DNA of 64,000 nt, from the NCBI GenBank assembly GCA_002105175.1, contig MCGE01000026.1, forward strand, positions 124,001 to 188,000, in the 5' to 3' direction. Position 1 is the first letter of the stretch. Each line of letters starts with the position of its first letter. The stretch comes from Absidia repens (lineage: Eukaryota > Mucoromycota > Mucoromycetes > Mucorales > Cunninghamellaceae). Positions 22,804-36,025 of the stretch are shown here, in pieces. A model generated the notes under the pieces. The model did not search any database. It was not told where the DNA came from and was given only the letters and a program-made list of their open reading frames with translations. Made by a program: the position numbers and the translations under genes.

Positions 22804-25800
22804 ATGGAAGTGACTGGGCCGCCTTTACGAAAATCACAACAGCAGCCGCAACATGGTATAGCATCAACGACTACACAGTATCATGCACAACTCTACTCTG
22901 AACAAAAGCGACTTCAAAATCAACTATTACAACAAACAATGTTACCATCATCAAATCCTTCTTCATCAACGACCCATGCGAACACGGCGGCTAAGGTTAA
23001 AAAGGACAATGAAACAATGGTGCACATTAGCCTACCGACGCTTACATTTGAAACCCCAAATTTGTATCGAACTTCTCTCAAATTATCCAAAGAAATCAAC
23101 ATTCACAGCTGGTGGACAACGGTGGTGGGTCTCCTTACTGATGATTCCTTCCGTGCTTCTCGGGTGACACTTTGTGTTCCGCAAGATTCAAGCGATCCTT
23201 TTAGCGGACCCTGGGGGCTCAAGGCGGTGTATGACAATAATAGCAACAATCTCACTACTACAGACAATGACATCGATATCAATGGTCATCAACAAGACCC
23301 TACAATAGCATTGGACCATAAAGGTAAATTCTACCAATATTCATCAAAATCATATTCTCATTATCTTTTTATTTTTATTTTTTGACAGGATCGACATCAT
23401 TTTCACCAGCATCATCATCAAAAAATCCTAGGTTGAAATGCTTTGAGCGTCTACAATCGTTGGATTCGGATCCAGTTCCTCTCATTAACAACTCCAGCAT
23501 TCAGCAAATACTTCGACGAAATGATATTGTTGTCCTCTCTCGGGAATATCGATCACAATCCTCTCGACTATTATACAAAAAGCCTACGGATGAAAATCAA
23601 GATATGGTTAAACGTGCACTATTAGAGAAACGATCTTCATTTCGTCAACCTGCCAATACCAAAACGACATCACTGGACCAACGCAAAATGACAAACGATT
23701 CAAGCAAAAATGGAATACACAACGATCATCATCATCATCATCACCATCACCATCATCCTTATCCTCATCCTCATCCTCATGGTAAGAAATACCTTCCTCT
23801 GTAATGATCATTTTAGTATAGTCACTCAAAAAAATTTTTTTTATTAGGCCCACTACAATCTGCATTAATGACTGACTATGACGATTATGAACAACAACAA
23901 CCATCACCTTGGTCCCATTCACCAGCACCATCGCCAGCGCTTATGGATCCAGATGTTAATCCATTTTTCCAATCAATACCTGACATCGACGACGATGCAT
24001 TCAACCCAGAAGCTTCTGAACCAACTTGCACAACTAGCACATCCATTCCATTTCCACCACCCGCGACGAATGCTCACTCTGTTGTACATATCCCTATTGT
24101 TCATCCTGCTGATCCTGATCTGGACGACGATAACGAAGACAGCAATCCATTCAAAACCGCATCATCATCAGCAGACAAATCAAAACACTACTCTACACCT
24201 ATTGCTATACTTTCTTTTTTGTCTCCTGTTGTACCATACCCGGCGGTTCTTTTACAATGGCTTCGATCTGTACAGGCTTTTATTGCGACAAGTCTTTCCA
24301 ATGCTTTGGCTTACTCTCGGATGATACAAGCAAAATTTAATACCGATGCGTCTGTTGCTTCTGGTTCTCGTGGTGGCAGCGTATGTGGAAGGACACCTCT
24401 ACTTCGGCGACATTCTCACAAAATCAAACGGTGGCCTAGTCAAACATTTAGTGGATCATCAGCTTTCTCCAATGGTGTGTCATCTGCCTCCTCATCTTCG
24501 TCATTAAAACGAAAATCATCACAAAACTCAGCACTGCAAATGGAAAAAAATACTAAGATAGACGGCAAACTGCAGCAGCCATCACCATCATCGCCAACGA
24601 ATCAGCAGCTGCCAATAGACAACAATATTGGAACTAGCGCGGCATCATCTCATTTGAAAATGCCGCTTCCAATGCCAAGCTTCTCCTCTCATGGTGAATC
24701 ATCAACAACAAACAGCAATAATATATCGCCTTTAGTAACAATCGACAGCAACAATGAACAACATTCTCAGCAACATCCATCAAATAGCACCAAGATTGTT
24801 ACTACAGAGGATACTCACCACGGAAGCAATAATAGTCCCGTGAAAGTGACTCGGCAAAAGCAAAACGAATATGAACAGAATTATACAGACCGAGCACCTT
24901 CGCCATCGATGCACCCCTCTGCTGGCACCATGCCATCGGCAGCACTCAATTCTTCAAGCCGATATTTATCAGATGATGTTGATGATGATCAGCACCCCGC
25001 CAGCAGCAGCAACAAAAACAGCACAACAAACAACAACAAAAAGAGCGCCTCACCCAAGGACAGCAAAAAGCAGCATGGCATCAAGAAACGACGCAATATT
25101 AACACCACAAACTTTATGCGCTCACCACGACAAAGGCCCCTATCTGCACCAGCTGATCAGAAACGACATATACCAATGCGACATACAAGATCAAGGGAAA
25201 GCATTGACAAATATCTACATTCTCCAGGGTCAAGCTTGTTGCGACTTGTCATTGATGGTATCCCAATACATGTTTTGTAAGTATTTTATATTTTATTACA
25301 CGAAGAGGTAGTAGTCAAGGAGTGGTGATGAAATAATGATCTCATTTTTTTTTTTTTTTTTTTTGTTTTTGTTTTTTTTATGTTTGAATTGTATATTCAC
25401 GTGTATATAATTTTAGTACATGCTCCACGAAAACGGGTCAAATTACTTGGGTCAACAATCGAATATTACAATACACTGGTAGAGCACTGCAAGATCATTT
25501 GGGCCCCGGCTGGTTATCGCATATGCATCCTGATGATCAAACTGACTTTCGGCAAGCATGGGAACAGGCTTTTGAGCAAGGAAATGGTTTTGCTGGAGAA
25601 TATCGACTACGAAGGTTTGATGGGGTATACCGTGGATTTTTATGGCGCATTGTACCTCTACGAGATATTAAGGGGATCATCATTCATTGGTTTGGAACTT
25701 GGTAAGTAATATCAGCAAAAAAGGGCGTCAACTTTTATAACTCAATCTTTTATTTTTGTTTTTATTTTATGTCTTTTACTATCGCTATTATCATAATCGC

Positions 25801-28800
25801 CGCAGTACTGATGTCCATGATCAACAACTGGCCAAGGAAAATAGTTTACGACAAATGGAAATCGAAAGCAACGAAAGGAAATATCGATTACTGGCTGATG
25901 CGATCCCTCAGATTGTGTTCACATTCTCTCCTGGTGTGGGATTGACTTATGCTAACGGGAAATGGGAAAACTACTCCAACCAGCCTTTTGAACGCACAAA
26001 AGGATTTGGCTTCATATCTCAAGTGCATCAAGATGATCGACACAAACTGCAATTGCCGGATTTATCTCCTCACAAAACTGCTGGTGTTACTTGGCATACC
26101 GAAATCAGATTATTAGGTGGTGATGGAAGCTATCGGTGGTTTTTGGTCAAGTCAATATCTGTAGATGAACTTGATACTGGTGAAGTGCGTTGGTTTGGGA
26201 CATGGTAAGCTATAAGTTAGGAATTGTTGATGATATGATGATAGTATGTATATTTACCATGACACTTTTTTTTTTTTTTTTTTTTTTTTTTTAGTACTGA
26301 TATCAACGATCAGAAGTTACTGGAACACAAACTGAAAGAAGCCCATGATGCAGCTCAAAAATCGACTGAAAGCAAGTCCCGTTTTTTGTCCAACATGTCT
26401 CACGGTAAGAAATACTTCAAAAAGTCAATCATTTATACTAAACTATATTCTATTCAGAAATGCGTACTCCCCTGATTGGAATCACCGGCATGCTCAACTT
26501 TTTACTGGACACTGAATTGACAGCTGAACAACTGGATTATGCACATACCATACAACAATCTGCTGAATCCTTACTTGTGGTGATCAACGATATTTTAGAT
26601 CACCAGCGAGTAGAAGCCGGGATGATGAAATTGGCCGTTGAACCATTTAGCATTGTGACGATGATTGAAGATGCGAATGAGTTGCTGTCGACGCTTGCTA
26701 TTCAGAAGGGATTGGAACTCAGTTTTTGGGTGGATGATGATGTTCCTGCAGTCGTCAAAGGTGATCGAGTGCGGTTACGGCAAGTTTTATTAAATCTAAT
26801 CGGGGTAAGTAATTAAAAATCATGACAAAAAAGAATCACTATCAGCAGTTACCAATGACTTCGTTTTATTACAGAATGCAATCAAGTTTACAACACATGG
26901 TGAAGTCTATACTAGATGTAAAATTCAGCACATAAATGTCCAACAATCCGAATTAATGTTACTCTTTGAAGTGGTTGATACGGGTACTGGATTTGATGCC
27001 GATGGTGAAGCAGTCATGTTCAAGCCCTTCTCTCAAGTGGATAGCTCGGTAAGTGAAATGAAAAATATGAATTATGTGTTTGAAAATAAAAAATTATAAC
27101 GGGATGCTGTTTTTTTTATTTTGTAGAGCACAAGAAAACATGGAGGAAGCGGACTGGGACTTGTGATATCTAGGCAATTGATTGAACTCCACGGCGGTGA
27201 AATGAAATGTAGCGGGAAAAAAGGTGAAGGGTCAACGTTCTCCTTTACTGCGAAATTTGAAATACCAGTTGCCAACACGAAACCTCAACCACAAACACCT
27301 CAGAATGAAAATGTCGATCCTTTCTTCCGAACCGATGCATACAAAGTGGTACATGATCAAACATATCGACAAGAACTTGAACAACAGCAACAGCAACAAA
27401 TTTTGAAACAATCAAACACATCCTCATCGATGACTGACAAATCTGAACCAATTGCATTCTCGCCATCACCATTAGCCCATTCAAAAAAGCATTCTCAAAC
27501 GAACGAAATACCTCCATCAAACGACTTATTCCAAAATGTGCTCATAAACAAGCCTGTCAATATGAAACTCATGTCACCACCAAAGCGAAAGCAACCTTCG
27601 GGGCAAACATCATTATCATCATCATCATCATCATCAACTCTTCAAAAAGAACTTTCCATATCGCCAATCTCACCGAGTCCCCCGACAATCGTTGTGAAAA
27701 AAGATACACCTGAAACATCTCCTTTGATCAGTTCATACAACTCGCCAATGCTTACCAGGGACTCATCCTCCGCCTCATTCCCATCACACGATTTGTTATC
27801 CACGAGCACTGCTGTTATTTTACCACCACGAACACCTACTAGACTGGCACCTTTACGTACCTTGATTGTGTGTGAATGGAAATACTCTCGAGACACGATG
27901 GAACGGCATGTGCGACGTATTGTAGATGAACTCAGCAACTCACAACAACAACATTTGATCCTGGATATTGCGGCAGACGTCTCTAAAGCACAATCGCTTT
28001 TATCAGATCCCGCTTCTGGCAGCTATGACTATGTACTGGTGAATTTGCGAGCGGAGCAACAAATATTGGCACTGACAAGCTCTATTTGTGATTCAACACG
28101 CCATCACCGAGCGAATATTATGATTGTCACTACACCTATGCAACGCTCTTTATTGATGGAATATGCTGCTTCTGGATATTATGGTGACAAGAATGTGATT
28201 CCTCGGAGTTGTGGATTTGTATTCAAGCCGCTCAAGCGAAGCAAATTGAATTGGTACTTTGGTATACGTGGCGATAGCAACAATACGCAAAACCAATATT
28301 TGTCGACCAACAACAATAGCGAAAATGGTTTCTATCCAGCACAGGAACCATCTCATCGCAGTGCTACTACGCAAAAGGAAGTTTTCAGGAAAATGGAAGC
28401 GGATGTCGGCGGAAAAGGATTCCGAATATTATTGGTGGAAGGTAATTTTTGCCCATACACGTGCATTTGTGAGGATTATAGCTGACCCTCTTTATTTTTT
28501 TAAACCAAATAGACAATCTTGTGAACCAAAAGGTGCTGACTCGATACCTTGTACGTGTTGGACTTCTTGTCGATGTAGCCAATGACGGTGAAGAATGTAC
28601 AAAATACTTTATGACAAAACCATACGGATATTATTCATTGATTTTGTGTGATTTATTCATGCCTGTCAAAGGTAAGTGCAACAAAAAAAAAAAAAAAAAA
28701 AAGGTCATATGCGCTCTTACAGATTCAATGAATTTTTTTTTTCATTTTTAGATGGGTATGAAGCTACTCGCGAAATCAGGGCTTGGGAGGAAAAACATCT

Positions 28801-28981
28801 GGATTCCAATCAACGACGTATACCTATTGTGGCTTTATCTGCCAACGTGATGAGCAACGTAGCAACCAAGTGCCTCGAATGTGGATTCTCAACGTATATA
28901 TCAAAACCTGTCAACTTTGCCATACTTAGTGATGTCATACGTAGCTACTTGCTGCCTGAACGTCTTTTACATATTAATTAG
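22804..28981 (+). CDS. hybrid histidine kinase with two PAS domains, pseudo-receiver and receiver
   Basis: Phosphorelay sensor that passes phosphate from its own His to its receiver Asp and then to an HPt protein. Eleven exons: 22804-23323, 23389-23781, 23848-25276, 25417-25701, 25806-26204, 26295-26404, 26458-26804, 26875-27048, 27127-28441, 28513-28671, 28752-28981; 5361 nt, 1786 aa. An N-terminal conserved block (WWTTVVGLL, RVTLCVPQDSSD) is followed by a long disordered Ser/Asn/Gln region. PAS1 lies about aa 780-875 (GQITWVNNRILQYTG, HMHPDD), PAS2 about 890-1008. H-box SHEMRTPLIGI has His1045. ATPase boxes are NAIKF, DTGTGF and GGSGLGL. A degenerate receiver precedes the true one (VEDNLVNQK; Asp1704 in CDLFMP; Lys in SKPVN). 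A poly-His tract lies near aa 285-304. No transmembrane segment is obvious, so it is probably cytosolic. The stimulus is unknown. Confidence 0.92.
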
Positions 28982-29447
28982 TTAGCCCCCTTACTTCTCA
29001 TCTATTATATACATATATACACTTTTATATATATTTATTTTATTATATTCTGTATTTACAAACAATCAATAAATATGCACGGTTTTTACTATCTTTATTT
29101 TTGAGTTCCATTGCTTCAAACTATGATGAATGATGTGTCTTCCTAGTAGTTTTATTATCCCCTTTATAGAACAGCCCACGTACACTAGCAATTCGATATA
29201 GGTACAGCACAACTTTACAGTATAGTATATCTTCAATATCATTCACTATATGGTATTCCACATATGACCACATTTTCTCCAACATTCATTAAAATATTCC
29301 ACATTTCCCCACTCCCACAACACTGCATAGTATTCCACAAATGATCACAATAACTGAATATTCAATAAAGACCATTTTTATTTATAAAAAATAATATACA
29401 AAGATCATTAAAATTAATAAATATAACTACTAAAATACAACTAATAT
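28982..29447. other. convergent intergenic region
   Basis: 3' flanks of the kinase and the reductase, with AATAAA signals on the plus strand (near 29068). A loosely repeated TATTCCACA element occurs near 29251, 29297 and 29329. No gene seen. Confidence 0.5.
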
Positions 29448-29530
29448 TCAAAGCAAGCTCTTGAAATCAATAGGATTGTGCACCATAGCAGGGTAAGCAA
29501 CATAATTGGGATTCATCCAGTGACCACCTA

Positions 29531-29567
<37 letters not shown>

Positions 29568-30716
29568 TCAATCATTTGGAACTACATGTTATAAGACCAA
29601 TGTTGCATATTTTCATTACCATCTACAACCAATGTCACACCATTGATATAGCTTGCCCCTTCGGAGAGTAGAAAGACGGTTGATTGTTCAATATCCTTGA
29701 TGTCCCCGAGTCTGCCCATGGGAATACCTTCTTCTTCAAATCCTACGCCCAACTTCTCCATTCCTACGGTGCCTCCCTATGTAGAAAAGAGATAAATCAG
29801 TATCACTACATCATTAGCAAATCCTCGTCCCTTCCCCCCTGAATAAATACTTACAATTGGACCTGGAGCAATACCATTGACACCTAGTAAAATCAAAATC
29901 AGTGATCAGTTTCAGTTTTCCTTCCCATCAAGCGACAGGCACCATAATATATCACTTACGAACACCATGAGGGCCTAATTCCATTGCTAAATGTCTTGTC
30001 AATGCATCGATACCATTTTTCGCTGCGCCGACATGCATTTGATAAGGCGTACCGGTATAATGAAGTGTTGCCGAGATGTTCAAGATAGCACCTTTGGCTT
30101 TTTTGATATGCTCTACTGCTGCCTTGGTTGTGTTGAAGGTACCTAATAAATCGATTTCGATCACGGTCCGGAATGCATTGTACGAGAGATGTTGCAATGG
30201 GGAAAGGAAGTTGCCAGCAGCACCATTGATCAAGTAATCCAGACGACCAAACTTTTCAATAGTAATGTTGACAGCATTTTCCATATCTTCGGGTTTACGA
30301 ACATCACCGGAAACAGCACTATCGCAACAACAACAAAAAAAAAAATTAGTATAAAACAAGAGGAGTAATGCCTAATCTTCGTCCACCAACGCTCCATTGG
30401 GTACTTGCATAATGTCACCGCCTGTAGCTTCCCGCATTTCTTTCGCGGCTTGTTCTAGTTTTTCTTTACTTTATGAAGAAAAGGAGAGTGTGAGATGGTT
30501 AGGTTAGCACTAGTAGCCATTTGCTATTCCATGTCTTTTTTTTTTTAGCGAGAGAGAGAGAGCTTACTTTCTGCTGATAATAACAGCCTTGGCACCATGA
30601 CGAACAACAGCTTCTGTCAACCCGCGACAAATGCCAGATCCGCCACCAGTACAAAAGAGAACTTTGCCTTTGAAGAGATCATCTTTAAAAATTTGTGAAG
30701 TAGGGGCAGCAGTCAT
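29448..30716 (-). CDS. SPS19: 2,4-dienoyl-CoA reductase (short-chain dehydrogenase), peroxisomal type
   Basis: NADPH-dependent enzyme needed to beta-oxidise unsaturated fatty acids. Six exons: 30568-30716, 30391-30468, 29960-30318, 29855-29883, 29620-29776, 29448-29527; 852 nt, 283 aa. The Rossmann motif is CTGGGSGICRGLTEA. SGDVRKPEDMENAV and NGAAGNFLSPL are typical of the DECR group. The catalytic region GTPYQMHVGAAKNGIDALT replaces the usual SDR YxxxK spacing in the way this subfamily does. RVNGIAPGPI and a Gly-rich VVDGGHWMN end follow. The exon 2 donor that keeps the frame is GTTGGT, a weak site. The C terminus KSLL is not a canonical SKL-type peroxisome signal, so localisation is uncertain. 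Confidence 0.9.
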
Positions 30717-30858
30717 ATTTAGAGGATAATAATTCTTGAGAATCAAGGAAAACGAAGATAAAAAAAAAAGAAAGGTGCTAACAAAAAGATTTTTTAAATA
30801 GGATCCCACTTCGGATTTTGTGGGGTTCACCATAAAATGCATGTGAAAGCAAAAAAAA

Positions 30859-30872
30859 GGCGGCCTTTGAAT
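30859..30872 (+). promoter_or_regulatory. GGCGG-N2-TTTRAA motif upstream of the dienoyl-CoA reductase
   Basis: Plus strand GGCGGCCTTTGAAT, about 143-156 bp upstream of the start of a minus-strand gene, so opposite in orientation. Confidence 0.4.
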
Positions 30873-31999
30873 TCCTGACAGATTGCGTTTGTGCCATTTT
30901 TGAATGATTTCCACTTTGTCACTCAGGAACGCCAAGTATCATCTGAATTAGCATGGCCTCTTCCTCATTCTGTCTCTCTTAATTTCTCTGCATAAAAACT
31001 GTACGAGTGATTTTTTTTTTCTACCTGAGAGTATCTATTTTGAATCCTGAATTACAAGATAGAAGTTCAGCATTCTGGCGGTTGCCAATAAAACGATACA
31101 TATGTATTATATCTTTGTCTCCCAGGTCAATTTTTTAGACAATTCATAGAATAATTAAACACGGTCATTTCGGCCACGGCATTGAAGAAACCCGGAGCCG
31201 GCCAAACTTTATATACATTTGTGTGTGTGTGTAATGCTTTTGAAAATATGTATAGGCATTTGAATAAATGATTTTGGATATGGTCCAGTTCAGCAAGAAA
31301 GTAAAGTAAACCTTAATTGCTGTATTTCTATATTCAATTTCCAAACATTCTCACAGTTCCAAACCATTGATCTACTAATGGGAAAGGAAGTTGAAGTGCG
31401 GAGTGTATTTTTTTTTTTTTACGAATCACGATACTCCTGCACATTTTTCACGTAAATAGGCCCTTCCGCCGCCTCTCGCAGCTCCCACCTTTCATATCAG
31501 CTAATAAGTTGCTCCGCAAGACGTATGACTTATAGGACTTATAGCTGCATAAAAACCGTTTAGTGCAGTGATATGATATGCATAGTGGAACCTTTTGAAA
31601 AAAAAGAGAGACAAACTCAACGTGCTTATTATTATGGCAATGTGCCAACCAGAGAGAAAAGGAAAACGCTTTACTGTGGACGCTACGTACAGTATAGGGG
31701 TGGCTATATTTACATTACAGTCTAGGTTCATTAGTTAAAATAACTAGTCTATTAGGAGTAAGGGCGACTTGGATACTAAGTGATCTGGTACTATTTATCA
31801 GTCTCTTGGACTCAGCGCGAATGTCTTCATAGTAGGTTTGAGAGCTAGAAAGCATATGTATCGTAGGACTCCTACAAAGCAGCTATAATAACGACATTTC
31901 CATTTTTCACCAAGAAATGGGTCAGAGGAAAGTTTATTAAATTAAAAGTATACTTTATTAAAGTATGGTTGTAAATACGAATACAAAAGACGAAAAATT

Positions 32000-32770
32000 C
32001 ATTTAACAAGGGGTGGTTTAATTGAGTGACGGATTTATTGGAGGAAGCATGAGAAAGACTAATGTGAGATCTGCAGAATGGTCAATTCTAATCTAAAGGG
32101 ACCACTGTAAAAAGGAATTTCGCATACTGTAGAATAACTTGTGAAAGACTAAAGGGCTATTACTTATTGAAGAACAATAACGACCAACACAAATCAAAAG
32201 GGATCTCCTCCAAAAAGACATTAAAAGAGACTAATTGGACATTTTTTCATTAAAGAATGTAAAAAGAGACATATTTTATTCAAATGTAGATACAAACTAT
32301 ATACAAACTAATACTAAACTAAGCTAATGAAGGCTCCAAAAAGCCAACTAATGGTGGCTCTAAATCCTAGATCCAAAATGAAAGAGTTTCCCCATGCATG
32401 TTGTAATCACTTTTCTGAAACCCCCTTCTAAACTAGTCCTGACACTAATCTAAGTCCAAAATAACCTCTTAGGGGTCACAATTGTGAAGAATTAAAGAAA
32501 CAAAAAGAAGGAGAGAGCGAAAAAATAAAATTGGAAGTAAATAATACTTCACGTGGGCGGAATTTGAATGTTTTGGGTCTCAAGGATTTGGCTTGCGATT
32601 TTTTTTTTCTTCGGTGCGAACAAAAAAGGAAAACCCTCTTTCTTCGTTTTGTACAACAATCAGCACGATATAGCATCGTCAATGTGGTGTCTCTCTTCTC
32701 ATGACAGTTACTACCTTTCAATATCAACAGCATTTAAGTTGAGTCATATAGTTTGTCTTTTTTCTTTTTA
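32000..32770. repeat. dispersed repeat, copy B
   Basis: Same block order as copy A: TATTTTATTCAAATGTAGAT, ACTAAACTAAGCTAATGA, AAAATGAAAGAGTTTCCCC with ATGCAT, TTCTAAACTAGTCCTGACAC, then ACTTCACGTGGGCGGAATTT with GAATG, and TCTCTTCTCATGACAGTTAC on the right. Edges are approximate. Confidence 0.75.
32556..32570 (+). promoter_or_regulatory. GGCGG-N2-TTTRAA motif inside repeat copy B
   Basis: GGCGGAATTTGAATG, preceded directly by TTCACGTG. Confidence 0.4.
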
Positions 32771-33531
32771 GGGACGACAAGATGTTGCAATTTTTCAACC
32801 ACATAGCCAAATCCGGTCAACCTCAAATGCGTAAAATTGTTTTATGTGTAAAGACAAATCTTCTTGAAATTTTCTGTACATAATTGAAGGGCACACAGGG
32901 TAATAACGCTCTAAGTTAGTTCAAAAACAAGCATTGGAAGTATGCTATCACAGAAGTTAACCAAGTATGAAAATGAAATCTGTTGAAAGGTGATTCAGGG
33001 GCAAGGAACATACAAATTGATTTGCTTGACTCCGCTTCATTTCTCGTCTCGCCTTTTTTTTATATTGTACATTTACATACGCAATATGAATAGCAGAAAA
33101 AAAAATATACTGATAAATAAAAAATACAATAAAAAAAGGCCTTTTGCACTGAAGGGAATATTCTACATCTAGGACTCTAGGACACTAGGACTCGTATGGA
33201 TATTTCCGAGAAATTATGCTGGTTGCAACATACAGGCATTTTCAGATGATATGCGGAGATACGACATTCCTTAAAATAATAGTAATAACGTTTTTTATAA
33301 CTCAACCAGAGTTTTGAAGAAGAATGATGATATACTCTTCTACATATTTGGGCGATAATTCGTATTATTCAAACATACAAATGAAAGACAGTGGTTGATC
33401 AAACAGCTGTCAGACACAAAATATATTGTAAACACCGCTGCTTGTATAGATAGTTAAAGCAAAAAAATGTTCTTTCCTTCTGTTCTTCTTTTTTTTCTTT
33501 CTTTTTTTTCTTCTTCTTCTTCAACATCGCT

Positions 33532-34288
33532 ATGAAACAAATCGTTCTATTATTTATTCTACAAGCCTTGCTTTTATTTAATGTCTGCAAGGCATTCCCT
33601 CATTATTTGCAAGATCCGTTTGAAGACGCCGACCATGTGAAACAAGAAAACTTGCTTTACCAAACCACCAAAAATTGGCTGAACGCTGATTCAATGCCTG
33701 CATCGTGTACTAGCTGTATGGGGGCTCTTCAAGTAATAAAGGCTTTGTCATATACTTCTGAGCCTCTATTTGTCCAAACCCTTACCAACGTATGCTTACG
33801 AACCAACCGTGTGGTTCCGAAAGTCGTAAGTCTCTTTCTTTCTCGCCCTTATATCTATTTTACTAGTATCGTACACTTACAACATATTATTGCTTATATC
33901 AATAGTGCCATGGAATGATAGAAGAACAAGCCCCTATTGCTCAAAAAGTTGCCAGGGTAGGACAGGAATAAAAAAGATACGACTTTGAACGTTCACTCAC
34001 ATACTTTTGCTAATTTGATAGACAATGGAGGTTGATGGACGTGACGGTCTCTTGTTTTGTGCTGCTGTTATGAACTCTTGCCCATATCCTGAGGTTGAAC
34101 CCTGGACGTTGGACTTCCCCAAAGAAAAACCAAGTAATCCGAAACAATTCACTTCAACTGGGGAAACCATGACAGTATTGCAACTGAGTGATTGGCATGT
34201 TGATCCAAGCTATCAGGTAAGAAAAATTACTTGTATAATGAGTGCTCTTGTATTTCAATACCTAACCCCTCGCCCCCACCTCTCGCTA

Positions 34289-34321
<33 letters not shown>

Positions 34322-36025
34322 TTTGTATAATAAATAGGAAGGCGCTGATGCTATATGCAATGATCCAATTTGCTGTCGATCCGCTTCTACAAATCATTCG
34401 AATGTCATTAAACCGGCTTCCAAGTGGGGTAAGTATTTTAATAAAAACAAATTTACAAAAAACAATATGATTTTTATTGACGACGGCTCGTTTTTGACTA
34501 TTATAGGTGAATACACTTGTGATCCTCCAGCGAGGTTGATTGAATCTATGTTGAAATATATCCCCACTATTGAAAAGAACATCTCATTTGGAATCATGAC
34601 TGGCGATGTACCTCCCCACGAAATCTGGTCTACTTTACCGTTTATGAAAACCAAGCAAATTCATGACAGTGCTTACGCCTTACTACATAGTCATTTTGAT
34701 GAAGAAGACAAGATCAACACCCCTTTATACCCAGCAGTTGGAAATCATGAAGCAGCTCCTACGAACATCTTCCCTCTCAACTCGAGCGACATTCCTGTGG
34801 ATGAACAGCATGACTATCTCTCTTTGGGTTGGCTTTACAAAACATTGGCAAAAAATTGGAGCGGTTGGTTATCAGGTAAACCTGAACTGTTCAAGCAAAC
34901 TGATACTGGAAGCTATGTGACAAGACCAATGGAAGGCTTGAAACTCATTAGCTTGAATACAAACTTCTGCTATAATTTAAATTGGTGGTTATATCAACGA
35001 CCGGCGGAGAAAGTAAGTGACTTTTATGACAGAGCAATGGATATTCACTCTTTTTGTTTTTTGTTGTGTTAGGATCCAAATGGTGTACTTTCATGGCTTA
35101 TAGATCAATTGCAGGAATCAGAAGATTTAGGTGAACGTGCCTGGATTATTGGTCATATTCCACCTGGTGATGCGGATTGTTTCCATGACTATTCCAACTA
35201 TTACCATCAAATTGTTGAACGTTATGCCCCTCATGTCATTGCTGGTCAATTTTTCGGGCACACCCATCTGTAAGGTTTGAAAGGAAAGAATGACACTAGA
35301 CTATGCATACTGATGCTCTGATATCGTACTTAGGGATGAAACGCAAATCTTTTACCGTGGCGGTCAACAGGAAGCATCTGAAGCCATTTCTGTCGCCTAC
35401 ATCGCTCCTTCTATAACTCCTTATCTCCGTAACAATCCTGGTTTTAGGTAAACTATTAAAAAGTGAAACTGGATGAAAAGGCTAATCCTTCCTGCTCTAT
35501 AGAGTATACAAGGTAGACAAGAGTACCTTTGAAGTGGTGGATTCAATGACCTATATGGCAGATCTCGATCAAGCAAACACATGGACCGACGAGCCGGTAA
35601 GCCGACACAAGAAAGAGTGACTATATTGAAAAGAGGTGATCTAACTATTTCAAAAAATATTTTGTACATAGAATTGGCATCTAGAATATTCAGCAAAAGA
35701 AGCCTACGGCTCCTCTATAGCACCAACAACCGAAACATCACCTTTGACAGCAGAATGGTGGCATAATGTGACTTCTGATATGGAAACGAATATTGACACC
35801 TTCGAAAAATACTGGTGGCATCGAGGCAGACTCTCTCCGAAAACCAAAGAATGTGATGGCCATTGCCGCTCCGTCACCATTTGCAATATCAGGGCTGGAA
35901 AATCAGAAGATCGATGCGATTATTACAACCCAGGTCGATCCTTGCTACGAAATGACATTGGTGTTCAATTTTCCGAAACACCAGCCTGTGGTTGGAATTT
36001 GATGGGGATTGCCTCCTTGGAATAA
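33532..36025 (+). CDS. acid sphingomyelinase-like phosphodiesterase, secreted
   Basis: Saposin-B plus calcineurin-like metallophosphoesterase of the acid sphingomyelinase group; acts outside the cell or in the vacuole on sphingomyelin-like phosphodiesters or nucleotides. Nine exons: 33532-33825, 33906-33956, 34022-34216, 34338-34428, 34507-35012, 35073-35269, 35334-35447, 35503-35596, 35672-36025; 1896 nt, 631 aa. The signal peptide is MKQIVLLFILQALLLFNVCKA. The saposin Cys pattern includes CTSCMGALQVIKAL, NVCLR and CHGMIEEQAP. Metal ligands sit in LSDWHVDPSY, MTGDVPPHEIW, VGNHEAAP, IIGHIPPGD and FFGHTHLD, so the dinuclear site looks complete. The Cys-rich end (CDGHCRSVTICNIR) matches the family. 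Exact substrate cannot be told from sequence. Confidence 0.93.

Larger units (their letters stand above)
30717..33531. other. gene-free stretch containing repeat copy B
   Basis: 2.8 kb without a supportable gene. Small open frames (for example 31448-31731) lack splice or homology support. It includes the GGCGG motif at 30859-30872, a left segment similar to 9800-9860, and repeat copy B. Confidence 0.5.
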
